From: ZC4RG30 sp049841155
GTDB lineage: Bacteria; Pseudomonadota; Gammaproteobacteria; Steroidobacterales; Steroidobacteraceae
Length of the DNA stretch: 64,000 nucleotides
NCBI GenBank assembly: GCA_049841155.1
Contig: JASGHI010000003.1
Location: forward strand, 1,054,001 to 1,118,000
Reading direction: 5' to 3'
The notes under the pieces were generated by a model that saw nothing but the letters and a program-made list of their open reading frames with translations, did not search any database and was not told where the DNA came from. Both the position numbers and the translations under genes were made by a program. Shown here piece by piece: positions 15,248 through 23,806 of the stretch (position 1 is the first letter of the stretch; each line of letters begins with the position of its first letter).

Positions 15248-17109
15248 CGCGGCTGCTCCGCGGCCCGGTCGTAGATCGTTGCCAGCGCGAAGCGCGCCTG
15301 CACTTCATAGTCGGCGATGCGCTGCTTCTGCGCATCGAGCTCGGCGACGGCGATGTCCCCGAGCAGCCGGCGCTGGCCATCCGACGCGCCGGCGAGCTTG
15401 GCGCGCAGGCTCGTCAGACGTTCCTGCAGCGCCGCGATGCGCACCGCAAAATCGCCCGTCGTGGTCGGCGCCACCTCACGCGCGCGCTGCACGCGCAGCC
15501 AGCGGTCGGCGGTCTCGTTGAGCAGCCGGTCTAGCGCATGCAGCTCGCGCCGCTGCTGGTACAGCCGGTCACGGAAGGACTGGGTGAGATCCCACTGCAG
15601 CACGCCGCGGATCAGCTTCAGCTTGTCCCGCAGCGCCGCGAGTTCCTCATTGCCCGGGTCGGCCGCGATCGCAGCCTCCAGCGCCTCGATGCGCCGCCAC
15701 TGGGCGCGCTGCGTCGCCGTGCCGAGCGCAGCGATGTCCTCGCTGTTGACGATCTCGTTGAACTGGCCTTCGGCGGCCTTGCGGCGCGCATCCAGCTGCT
15801 CGGCGACATCGCTCGCCAGCAGGGCGTCGACGCGCGGAATCCGGGCCGCGTAGGCGCGCTCGCGGGCCTCGATCATGTCCGAATACACGACCATGTTCTC
15901 GTCCCACCGCGCCAGCGTGGAACCGAGGAAGGCGAGATCACGGAAATTCTTCAGGCCTTCCTGGAAATCGTTGCCGGCCAGCACCGGATACAGGTAGCGC
16001 GACTCGGGCGCGTCCGGCAGCTCCTGCAACTGCCAGAACCACCCGCGCTGCGGCGACTGGGCATCCTCCGCGCCGACCAGATCCTTCAGCAGCGACCCCT
16101 CGCGGATGCGGCCGATGGAATCCTCGATGCGGCCGGTCTCGGATGCGAAGGAGGTCAGCGCCTGCTCGTAATATTCGGCGGCCTGACCGTTCGCGCCCAG
16201 CCGGGCAAAGGCATAGGGCACGGCGAGATAGGCCTCCTGCACGGCCGCATCGAGCAGATTGCGGTCATGCAGTTCCAGCCAGGGCGTCAATGCCTCCTGG
16301 AACTGGCCCAGCTCGGCATGTGCCCAGCCCAGACCCAGCAGCGCGCGGCTCGACTGCGATCCATTCAGGCGCACCCGTTCCAGATAAGGCATGGCCTGGG
16401 CAGCCTGCCCTCCTTGCAGGTAGGCATAACCCAGCGCGAGGTTGGCCTTGTCCTTCAGCGCCAGCAGCTCCTCGTCCTGCGTCTCGGCGCGGCCCACGGC
16501 ATCGAGAAAAGGCGCGCCGTCGGCGAGCCGGTTGCTGCGCAGCAGCGCGACGCCCAGATTGAAGCGCGCATACAGCATCCACGAGCTGCGCGTATTCCAG
16601 TTGCGCAGCAGTTCAATGGCCTCGTCATAGCGCGACAGGTGCATCAGCGCGTTGGCGAGCAGATGCCGCTTCTCGGCTTCCAGCGCCGGTGCCAGGTCGC
16701 CGTCGATGCGCTGCAGGGATTCCACCGCGCGGTCGTAGTAACCGCGCGCGTACCAGACCTTGCCCAGGTAGAACCAGGCGCGGCTGCGCACGCTGCGCGG
16801 CAACTGCGCGCCGGTCAGGGCCTCGAATCGCCGCGCGGCCTCGTTGTGCATGCCCAGCTGCAGGTACAGACCGCCGGCGAGCAGCTCGGCTTCGCTGCGG
16901 TGATTCGGCATCCGGTTCCAGTGCGTGTAGGCCTCGAGCCGCGTCAGGGCCTCGAAATCCTCGTCGATGTAGTACTGGAACAGCACGTCGCCATAGTGCA
17001 GGTCGAGGACACGCGTGGCGGGCAGCTCCTCGCCGCGCTCGGCAGCCAGCGCCGGTGCAACCACACCGGCGAGCAGCGCAAGCAACAGGATGCGGACCGC
17101 ACCTCGCAC
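15244..17109 (-). CDS. Periplasmic TPR protein (621 aa)
   Basis: 621 residues with a signal peptide (ILLLALLAGVVAPALAAERG). The N-terminal half is TPR-like (LLAGGLYLQLGMHNEAARRF, GYAYLQGGQAAQAMPYLERV). The second half is charged and helical with likely coiled coil (ALEAAIAADPGNEELAALRD and the LQERLTSLRAKL region). The stop overlaps the start of the 1141-residue TPR gene (ATGA), and its start is 10 nt from the preceding gene. Two TPR proteins with ExbB/ExbD and an AgmX-type protein recall the envelope complexes of gliding bacteria, but no motility gene is nearby. Confidence 0.78.
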   Translation of the reverse strand: MRGAVRILLLALLAGVVAPALAAERGEELPATRVLDLHYGDVLFQYYIDEDFEALTRLEAYTHWNRMPNHRSEAELLAGGLYLQLGMHNEAARRFEALTGAQLPRSVRSRAWFYLGKVWYARGYYDRAVESLQRIDGDLAPALEAEKRHLLANALMHLSRYDEAIELLRNWNTRSSWMLYARFNLGVALLRSNRLADGAPFLDAVGRAETQDEELLALKDKANLALGYAYLQGGQAAQAMPYLERVRLNGSQSSRALLGLGWAHAELGQFQEALTPWLELHDRNLLDAAVQEAYLAVPYAFARLGANGQAAEYYEQALTSFASETGRIEDSIGRIREGSLLKDLVGAEDAQSPQRGWFWQLQELPDAPESRYLYPVLAGNDFQEGLKNFRDLAFLGSTLARWDENMVVYSDMIEARERAYAARIPRVDALLASDVAEQLDARRKAAEGQFNEIVNSEDIAALGTATQRAQWRRIEALEAAIAADPGNEELAALRDKLKLIRGVLQWDLTQSFRDRLYQQRRELHALDRLLNETADRWLRVQRAREVAPTTTGDFAVRIAALQERLTSLRAKLAGASDGQRRLLGDIAVAELDAQKQRIADYEVQARFALATIYDRAAEQPR

Positions 17110-17118
17110 CTTGACCGC

Positions 17119-17745
17119 CTACTCCCAGTCCCGGATCTCGAACTCCGGCTGGCTCTTGCGCTGCCGGTCGGAGATCTTGAGCTCGAGGTACTTGGCGCCC
17201 ACGGACTTCTCGAATTTCAGCTGCGCGCCACGGGTGTAGTCCTGGCCATGCGGCCCCTTGCCAGAGAACAAGGCCACCAGCTCATGTCCGCCCACGCGCA
17301 GGTTGCCCAGATAAAGACGCTGCACGCCACCCTTGAGCAGCGCCTCGGCCTCGCGCGGGGTATAGAGATATTTGCTCACCTGCTTGTCATCGATGCGCAG
17401 TTCCACGGTATCCAGCGCGAAGAACTCGCCCACGTCCATCGACAGGAACACCGCGACCTGCGTATTCGCCGGGAACAGCAGCTCCTCCTCCAGCACAAAC
17501 AGGTCGCGGTTCAGGTCGACCACATCCTTCTTGATGGACTGGATCTCCTCGTCCAGCGCGCGGGTGTCGGGCGTGCCGGCTGCAGGGGCGTCGGCAGATG
17601 TCTCGGCGGGTGCTGCGGCCGGCGCTGCGGCGGTCGCGGCCGGAGCCCAGGCCTGGGATGCCGGTGCCGGGGATTGGGCAGCCAGCACTGCGCCACCGGC
17701 AAAGACCAGTGCGAGAAGCAGACAATGAAGTATCGGACGATTCAT
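17119..17745 (-). CDS. Exported protein with Ala/Pro linker and conserved C-terminal domain, unknown function
   Basis: 208 residues, not recognised. A signal peptide ends near GGAVLAAQ. It is followed by SQAWA (30-34) and an Ala/Pro linker, a short coiled coil (LDEEIQSIKKDVVDLNRDLF), and a beta-rich domain (VAVFLSMDVGEFFALDTVEL, GNLRVGGHELVALFSGKG). The linker motif matches the 185-residue protein of the same operon. I place the start at the ATG 16 nt after the redoxin stop; a longer frame would overlap the redoxin gene. Probably periplasmic and part of the TPR/ExbBD machine. Confidence 0.65.
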   Translation of the reverse strand: MNRPILHCLLLALVFAGGAVLAAQSPAPASQAWAPAATAAAPAAAPAETSADAPAAGTPDTRALDEEIQSIKKDVVDLNRDLFVLEEELLFPANTQVAVFLSMDVGEFFALDTVELRIDDKQVSKYLYTPREAEALLKGGVQRLYLGNLRVGGHELVALFSGKGPHGQDYTRGAQLKFEKSVGAKYLELKISDRQRKSQPEFEIRDWE

Positions 17746-17761
17746 GCGTGCAACCTTGCCG

Positions 17762-18289
17762 TCATTCATCCAGAAGGGCCTTGATCTGTTCGACATAGAG
17801 CGCCTCGCTGGCGGGGCGGAAATCCCGATGTGCGTAGCGGATCGCACCTCCGCGGTCGATCAGCAGCAGCATGGGCAGGCTGTCGATGCGGTAAGCACGT
17901 GCCACCGATTTTTCCGGGTCCAGCAGCATGGGCAGGCTCACGCGCCGCGCGGCGATGAACTCGCGCGCCGCTTCCTGGTTGTCATCCACATTCACCGCCA
18001 GCACCGCGAGGCCCGCCGGCCTGTAGGTCGCGAGCAGGCGGTCCAGCACCGCCAGCTGCGGGCCGCACTGGCCGCAACGGCTGCCGTAAAAGGCCAGCAG
18101 CACCACGTCGCCCCGCAATTCGGACAGCCGCATGTTGGGTCCGCCGCTGGCACGCAGCGCGAAATCCGGCGCGGGCTGCTGCAACAGCCGGTAGGCCGGC
18201 GCCGCCGCTCCGGCCAGCGTGGCCATGGCCAGCAGCGCAGCTGCCGGCAGAAGTGAATGGAACCGTCGATTCTGCACAGCAGCAAACAC
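17762..18289 (-). CDS. Exported peroxiredoxin/TlpA-like thiol protein
   Basis: 175 residues: signal peptide (LLPAAALLAMATLAGAAAPA), then a thioredoxin-fold redoxin domain with the active site C72-G-Q-C75 in FYGSRCGQCGPQL, and the cis-Pro loop in DSLPMLLLID. Family members reduce or oxidise periplasmic disulfides. It is the first gene of the TPR/ExbBD unit, 16 nt before the next gene. The two large TPR proteins and the neighbouring cytochrome-like proteins are possible clients; this is inference. Confidence 0.82.
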   Translation of the reverse strand: MFAAVQNRRFHSLLPAAALLAMATLAGAAAPAYRLLQQPAPDFALRASGGPNMRLSELRGDVVLLAFYGSRCGQCGPQLAVLDRLLATYRPAGLAVLAVNVDDNQEAAREFIAARRVSLPMLLDPEKSVARAYRIDSLPMLLLIDRGGAIRYAHRDFRPASEALYVEQIKALLDE

Positions 18290-18350
18290 TGAGGCTATTT
18301 AACAATGTCAGACAGGATATCGCGCCCGCCGTTCCGCACAATGACCTTCT

Positions 18351-19910
18351 TCACACGACGGGCGCGAACGCCATCCATTTGTCGAGATTCGCCCCCAGAC
18401 CGTGACTCGGGAACAGATTTGCAAACTGTCCTTCGTCGCCATTGAGCGCCATGTAGTTGAGGATGGTCATCTCCACCAGCAGGTTCACGGCATTGGCCGC
18501 CGGACTGGACGAATTGACCACCGCGCCCGCACCGCTGTACCAGCCGATCTGGTTCATGGTGGCGGCCCGCAGCACCGGGGCACCGCCCGGCCGGTAAACG
18601 AGGAAGAAACTTGCCGAAGTGGACTGGTCATCGCCGGTCCATACGCCCTTGCCCCGGCCATTGACCGAATTGTCGATCATGCCGTTGGACGACAGCGAAC
18701 CGTCGCTGAACACGTAGATCATCAGCGGCCGGCCGACGCGCGCGGCGTACTCCAGGCAGGCGCCGATGCACTGTCCGGCGCGCAGGTCGCGCAACTCGCC
18801 GGTGGCGCGGTCGCCGGTGTGGTAGTCGAAGCCGCCCATCTGCATGGTGCCGGCGCCGGCATTGCCGTCTATGACCATCTTCATCACGGCCGCGGTCTTC
18901 TGGAACTCACGGTCGCCGCTGTATTCGGCCTGGGTGAAAATGCCGGACGGACCGACAATCCTGCCGTCCGCGCCAGGATCCAGCGACGCCGGATTGTTGA
19001 AGCGCTCGGCCAGATAGGCCGACTTCACGTAGCCGCACTTGTTGAACTGCTTCAGCGCCGCATCGTCGATGGCCGGGCTGTTGCCGGGGTTGGCGTTGAC
19101 CTTCGCGTGCTTGCGGTACGTCAGCACCGCCATGGACTCCATCACCGAGACGGCATCGGCGGGATTGCTGAACAATGTGCCCAGTTCGCCGGTATCCACC
19201 AGGCCCGTGACATCGCTGGCCCGGTCCACCTTGGTGGGGCGGATCTTCGGATCGATCATCATGGCGGGCGCCATCGAGTTGCCGCCCGAATCCGAACTCA
19301 CCGAGCCGATCAGCGTCAGCAGCTCGCCGCGCGCGCCGGTGCGCGCGATGCCGTACATGGGGTTGTGGGGGTTGTTGCCGGTGTCGTTCTCGGAACGGGC
19401 GGCGATGACGGTGCCATTGGTGCTGGCCGCCGTCGCCGCCTGGGCGCGCATCTGCATGCCGCGCAGGAAGGCGCTGTCGGAGTGGAACGCCAGGCCGAAG
19501 CTGGTATTCATGAAACCAGGCAGGTTCGGCGTCATGTTGCCGGGAATGCCGAGCTTGGAATACCCCGCCGTGGGGAGGAAATCCTGCTGGCCGCCCTGGC
19601 CGCCGATGAGCACATTCGAACCGGCGATGTTCGCGCCACCGGAAAGGTCGAAGCAGATGAACGGCACCTTGCCCGCTCCACCCGTGATGCCGCAAGCGCC
19701 TGAGCCGATGCCGCCGAGATCGGCGAGCACATCCGCCCGGGCGCCGCGTGCCGCCAGCAGGCCGGCCGCGGCAGGCACCACCACCGTGGCTGCGCCTGTC
19801 GTGAGACCTGCGGACAGGAACTCGCGGCGCGTTACCGGACGGCGGTGGTCACCATGCAGGATGGGCTCGTCCAGGCCGCGGCCCTTGGGGATCTTGCGGA
19901 TGTAACGCAT
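18351..19910 (-). CDS. Tat-exported DUF1501-like protein
   Basis: 519 residues with a clear twin-arginine signal, T27-R-R-E-F-L32, followed by a hydrophobic stretch (AATVVVPAAAGLLAARGARA). The mature part resembles the DUF1501 group, an alkaline-phosphatase-fold family exported folded, with FICFDLSGGANIAGSNVLIGG near the N-terminus and GGFDYHTGDR and MIYVFSDGSLSSNG later. In many genomes DUF1501 genes are paired with cytochrome-bearing genes, as here: the two CxxCH proteins lie 15 nt upstream in the same direction. Substrate unknown. Automatic annotations of this group sometimes say GspF, which the sequence does not support. Confidence 0.75.
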   Translation of the reverse strand: MRYIRKIPKGRGLDEPILHGDHRRPVTRREFLSAGLTTGAATVVVPAAAGLLAARGARADVLADLGGIGSGACGITGGAGKVPFICFDLSGGANIAGSNVLIGGQGGQQDFLPTAGYSKLGIPGNMTPNLPGFMNTSFGLAFHSDSAFLRGMQMRAQAATAASTNGTVIAARSENDTGNNPHNPMYGIARTGARGELLTLIGSVSSDSGGNSMAPAMMIDPKIRPTKVDRASDVTGLVDTGELGTLFSNPADAVSVMESMAVLTYRKHAKVNANPGNSPAIDDAALKQFNKCGYVKSAYLAERFNNPASLDPGADGRIVGPSGIFTQAEYSGDREFQKTAAVMKMVIDGNAGAGTMQMGGFDYHTGDRATGELRDLRAGQCIGACLEYAARVGRPLMIYVFSDGSLSSNGMIDNSVNGRGKGVWTGDDQSTSASFFLVYRPGGAPVLRAATMNQIGWYSGAGAVVNSSSPAANAVNLLVEMTILNYMALNGDEGQFANLFPSHGLGANLDKWMAFAPVV

Positions 19911-19925
19911 TCGTGTGTCCCTTGC

Positions 19926-22382
19926 TCAGAGTATCGAAACGGCGCCGCTGCCCAGCGCTGCCGCACAGGCAGCCTTGGCGACGGTGGCGCTGTTGGCGCC
20001 ATTGGCGACCAGCTTGTTGATCAACGCTTCCAGCTCGGCACGCACATCCACCTCCTGCGGCTGGGTGGCGAGGCTCTGGCCAATGGCCTTCTGCATCAAC
20101 GGCACCACCAGCACATCCTTGCCCGACCCTGCCCCGGAACCGGCGAACTGCGTAGCGGCCGACGCACCGGTATTGAGTGCCGGGAAGAAGGCCGTGCGCA
20201 TGTCAGGCGCATCGACCATCACCGAGCAGTACTTGATGGCGAGCTGGGCGATGCCGGTCTGGTGCGAGGCCAGGAAGGTCTCGATGTTCGGCACCGGCGG
20301 CAGCTGCTGCTGCACCTGCAGGTAGGTGGAGCGCACGCCGGCATTGGTGGTCGGCACACCGGTGATGCGCGAGAAGCTCTGGTTGATCTGCTCGAAGGTG
20401 CGCATGCCGATGTCCGGCCGTGCGGCCAGGTCCACCGGATCCTGCGTGACCGGAGTCGCCTCGGTGCGCACATTCTCCTGGCTGCCGATCTTCTCGAAAC
20501 TCAGGAAGAACATGTCGGCCGCCGGGCCCTTTTGCAGGCCGATGACGGTGCCCACCTCGGACAGCAGCTGCCCGGCGCCGGCCGTGTAGTTGGCATCCGT
20601 GACCTGCGTATCCAGCCGCGTGTAGGCCTGGCCCGAAACCGGCTCGATGCCGTTCACGCCGATGCGCATGCCCTTGATGTCGATCGACCCCGGCCGTGCG
20701 GAAGGATCGAGGCTGATGAACGCGGGCTTGCTGAACAGGTACGAGTAGCTGTCGTACTGGCTGACCTCGAACATGATGTAGGCCTGGTTCACGCCGGTGA
20801 GCGCCGAAACGTTGAACAGCAGGAAATAGCGCTCGCCGACACCGGCGGTGAAGTTCTGCTGGATCTGTTCCGGCGTCAGCGCGCGGCTGTGCACGGCGAC
20901 GAAGCGCAGCACGCCCTGCCACTGGCGGTTGTTGGAGGTCTCGTTGCCGAGCACCAGCGCAAAGGTGTCGTCCCACTCGGAAAGCGTTCCTCCGGAACGC
21001 GGATCCACATCGCCGGTGAAATTGCCGTTCACGTACAGGCGCCGCCCATTCACCGGGTCATAGGTCAACACCACGTGCTGCAGCGCCGCCTGCGCATCGC
21101 GGTCGGTGTCGCGCGTGATCAGCGCCGGCGCACCATTGGCGCCGGTGGTACTGGAACGCACCAGCGCCTCGTATTGGTAGGCGCGCTGCGCCAGCGTGAC
21201 ATTGCGCGACATCACGCCACCGGAGTAGCTGAAAATATAGGCATCTTCCTGGGCCACATTGGCCGGCGCGGCCCACAGCTCGATGGTGTACTCACCCGTG
21301 GCCTTGATCCGGTCGGAAAGCTTCTTGCTGGCAGTGGTGGTGCCCTGCGCCTTGCCGCCGGCCTTGACGTTGATGCCCCAGCCGCCCACCCACTCGGTGG
21401 CGCCGGACATGGTCAGGTTCAGTGCCGGCTCCACGCCACTGGTATCGAAGATGGTGGTGCCGGTGCCAGTCTTGAACTCGTACTTCGCGATGGTGTGGGT
21501 TTCGAAGCGGTTGCCGCCGGCGGCCACGGTGCCATCGTAGAGCGACAGCGCACGGCTCACCTTCCAGGCCGGATCCACATGCGAAGGCTCGATGCCGTTC
21601 ACGAAGGCATTGACCGCCGCCAGCATGGCCGCGCCGTCATTGGCGCAGTTTCCCGACCAGCAGTTGTGGAACTCGTCGCGCAGGCGCACCACCAGACGCG
21701 AATGGTCCGGCGTATCCAGATCGATCTTGGAGCGCGCGGCCGCGTAGGCCTCGTCCTTGTCGGCGCTGGCGAAGAAGGGTGCCTGCGGAGTGGTCGCATT
21801 CGGGGCATGGCAGCGCGAACACTGCGCCGCACCGCGCACCAGCGGCCAGATGGTGTTGGCAAAGCTGTTGCCGCCATTGTCGGTGGCATGGTCCGGGAAG
21901 CTGCGGCTGTCGCCGACGCTGCGGTCCTCCGGCGCCTGCAGCTGGATCTGCGTGCCGCCGCCGGCCGTCGAGCCGGCCCAGTTGCGGATCCAGGTGGTGA
22001 GGATGTCGGCGCAGGCCTCGTTGCTGCTGAGCCAGCAGTTGTGGCCGCCGGCCACCTTCAGCACCATGTGGGACTGATCCGGCTGCGTGAGATTGACGAT
22101 GGGCGTGGCATCGGCATAGGCCTGGTTCACGTCATCGTTGCGCGCGAAGCGCGGCGCCTGGCCCGAAGCATTGTGGCAGCCGCCGCAACGGTTGTTCGCC
22201 TTGATGTTCTCCCACAGGTTGATGCGGAAGGCCTGCACGTCGGCGGTTGCCGGCGCCGGGCCGGTGTAGTCGGCCACCGTCGGCGGGGTGGTCAGCGGGT
22301 TGACCGTGGTGGGCGCACCGCCGCCGCAGGCGGCAAGTGCCAGCAGCAGCGTGGCGGCGATGAAATGGCGCATGTTGTTCAC
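19926..22382 (-). CDS. Dihaem LamG-domain lipoprotein
   Basis: 818 residues. Lipoprotein signal with the acylated Cys at 19 (LALAACGGG). Two haem c motifs, C66-GGC-H and C188-SRC-H, sit in similar repeats, each followed by a HNCW segment. A LamG/concanavalin-like beta sandwich lies at about 340-520 (YTIELWAAPANVAQEDAYIF, HVVLTYDPVNGRRLYVNGNF). The last 250 residues have no family I recognise. This mix of planctomycete-like cytochrome and LamG would be anchored in the envelope and could bind glycans or surfaces while moving electrons. It lies 12 nt after the next CxxCH gene. Confidence 0.78.
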   Translation of the reverse strand: MNNMRHFIAATLLLALAACGGGAPTTVNPLTTPPTVADYTGPAPATADVQAFRINLWENIKANNRCGGCHNASGQAPRFARNDDVNQAYADATPIVNLTQPDQSHMVLKVAGGHNCWLSSNEACADILTTWIRNWAGSTAGGGTQIQLQAPEDRSVGDSRSFPDHATDNGGNSFANTIWPLVRGAAQCSRCHAPNATTPQAPFFASADKDEAYAAARSKIDLDTPDHSRLVVRLRDEFHNCWSGNCANDGAAMLAAVNAFVNGIEPSHVDPAWKVSRALSLYDGTVAAGGNRFETHTIAKYEFKTGTGTTIFDTSGVEPALNLTMSGATEWVGGWGINVKAGGKAQGTTTASKKLSDRIKATGEYTIELWAAPANVAQEDAYIFSYSGGVMSRNVTLAQRAYQYEALVRSSTTGANGAPALITRDTDRDAQAALQHVVLTYDPVNGRRLYVNGNFTGDVDPRSGGTLSEWDDTFALVLGNETSNNRQWQGVLRFVAVHSRALTPEQIQQNFTAGVGERYFLLFNVSALTGVNQAYIMFEVSQYDSYSYLFSKPAFISLDPSARPGSIDIKGMRIGVNGIEPVSGQAYTRLDTQVTDANYTAGAGQLLSEVGTVIGLQKGPAADMFFLSFEKIGSQENVRTEATPVTQDPVDLAARPDIGMRTFEQINQSFSRITGVPTTNAGVRSTYLQVQQQLPPVPNIETFLASHQTGIAQLAIKYCSVMVDAPDMRTAFFPALNTGASAATQFAGSGAGSGKDVLVVPLMQKAIGQSLATQPQEVDVRAELEALINKLVANGANSATVAKAACAAALGSGAVSIL

Positions 22383-22394
22383 CTGGCGTCTCCC

Positions 22395-23567
22395 TCAATC
22401 GCCCATGCAGTAGGCGGCCGTCTCGGCGAAGACGTTTTTCATCTTGTAGCCACTGGCCTTGAAGTCGCTGGTGATTGCGGTCACGCGTGCGCGGTCCGCC
22501 GCATCCACCGGCGGCCGCAGGCAGACGGTCTTGAACACCTTTTCCACCTGGCACTGGGCGAACTGGTTGCTGTTGGCCAGTTCCTCGCCCATGGACTTGG
22601 CGCCGTGGCCGCTGCCCCTGGGCGGGGAGTCACTCCAGCCCATCAGCTGATTGGCGCCGCGGCGCCAGTAGTTGTCCCAGCCATCGTCCTTGGTCACGTA
22701 ACCGGGCTTGAAATTGTCGGAGTTCTGCAGGTACTTGGGCTGCACCATGCCGGGCGTGTAGACGATGCGGCCCGCCGTGTCGTCCCAGTTGTAGTAGGCG
22801 AAAGCCTGTGCCAGCGGATCCATGCCGGTGTGGCAACCCGAGCAGTTGTTGAGGAACACGCGGCTGTCACCGCCCGGCGAGCGCGCCACATCCTGCCGGA
22901 TGCGGTCATGCGGCAGCGAGATGTCCATCACCTGCTCCAGGTCCTTGCACAGGTGCGCCATCAGCGTGAAGCGGAACATCGCGCGGTTGGTGCCGGCGAT
23001 GAAGAAGGACTGCGCCGCCGCGCGCGTGGTCATCACCCCCGCGGTCGCGGCCGCCGGAACGCCGGTGTGTTCCGACTGGGTGGATTTCACCAGCACCGAC
23101 TGATCGCCCAGGTTGCGGTCCTCGTTCTCCAGCTGCTCGTACAGCGCATTGCTGGTGGGCGAATACGCCGGCAGGCCGCTGCCGCCGACATAGAGGATGT
23201 CGCCCGAAAGCACCTGCCGGAAGTCCACGCCATCGCGGATCATGCCGATGACGGTGGCGGTATAGTCATTGAGGGGCACAAAAGCAGTCTGGTCGCGGTT
23301 GGTCCAGGGCGTGATCCAGTTCTTCAGCGTGGCGGTGTAGAAGGATGGCGCCTGCATGGCGATGTTGGCCGCGGCCTGCGGGTCGGAGCCGATCACCGCC
23401 GCCATCTGGTCCAGCACGGCAGGACTCGGCGGCACACCCGCCAGTCGGTCGTGCATCCGCTTCGCCTGTTCGCGTGGACCGGCCTGGGCAGCAGCGCCGG
23501 CAAACAGCGACAGCGTGACTAGCGCCGTCGCAGCGATCAGTCTGGGACCGTGTTGCAGTCGCTTCAT
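22395..23567 (-). CDS. Exported CxxCH protein (DUF1585/DUF1592-like)
   Basis: 390 residues with a signal peptide (ATALVTLSLFAGAAAQAG). A single haem-c-like motif, C242-SGC-H246, sits in FLNNCSGCHTGMDPLAQAF, a context resembling the CxxCH of DUF1588/DUF1585-type proteins. The N-terminal region (residues 40-180) is helical and not recognised. It is the first gene of the three-gene leftward unit ending with DUF1501, so the three are probably exported and act together. Whether haem is really attached is not known. Confidence 0.7.
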   Translation of the reverse strand: MKRLQHGPRLIAATALVTLSLFAGAAAQAGPREQAKRMHDRLAGVPPSPAVLDQMAAVIGSDPQAAANIAMQAPSFYTATLKNWITPWTNRDQTAFVPLNDYTATVIGMIRDGVDFRQVLSGDILYVGGSGLPAYSPTSNALYEQLENEDRNLGDQSVLVKSTQSEHTGVPAAATAGVMTTRAAAQSFFIAGTNRAMFRFTLMAHLCKDLEQVMDISLPHDRIRQDVARSPGGDSRVFLNNCSGCHTGMDPLAQAFAYYNWDDTAGRIVYTPGMVQPKYLQNSDNFKPGYVTKDDGWDNYWRRGANQLMGWSDSPPRGSGHGAKSMGEELANSNQFAQCQVEKVFKTVCLRPPVDAADRARVTAITSDFKASGYKMKNVFAETAAYCMGD

Positions 23568-23806
23568 CTGAGACCTTTCCTCGTGCCGCGCTTGGGCCGC
23601 GCGCTGTGTTCCGTGCGAGGGGACTGTAGCGAGCTTCCACTAAGCTCCGAAATGTCTCAAAGGACCGACGTCGCAGCGCACAGACAAACGAAAGTCTTAC
23701 GTCACATGTTCGGGATTTCGCGGCAATTATGCGAGCTGCGTCACAGCGCTGCCCGGGACAGGTAAAGGCTACTTAGGCATTGCGCCGGCTCGGTGGCGCG
23801 AAGGAA
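23568..23806. promoter_or_regulatory. Divergent intergenic region with inverted repeat
   Basis: A 239-nt gap between two divergent units of exported haem proteins. It must carry both promoters. GAGCTT (23631-23636) and AAGCTC (23642-23647) form a 6-bp inverted repeat with a 5-nt spacer. No gene is seen in it. Confidence 0.45.

Noticed and set aside
8506..18289. A gliding-motility locus based on AgmX and TPR proteins
   Set aside because: No Agl/Glt or MglA-type gene is visible; the AgmX-type domain alone is not specific to gliding.
19845..23522. A very long rightward open frame (over 1200 codons) opposite the LamG and CxxCH genes
   Set aside because: It is antisense to genes with clear haem and lipobox motifs, has His/Arg/Gly-rich composition without domains, and is a typical GC-rich shadow frame.
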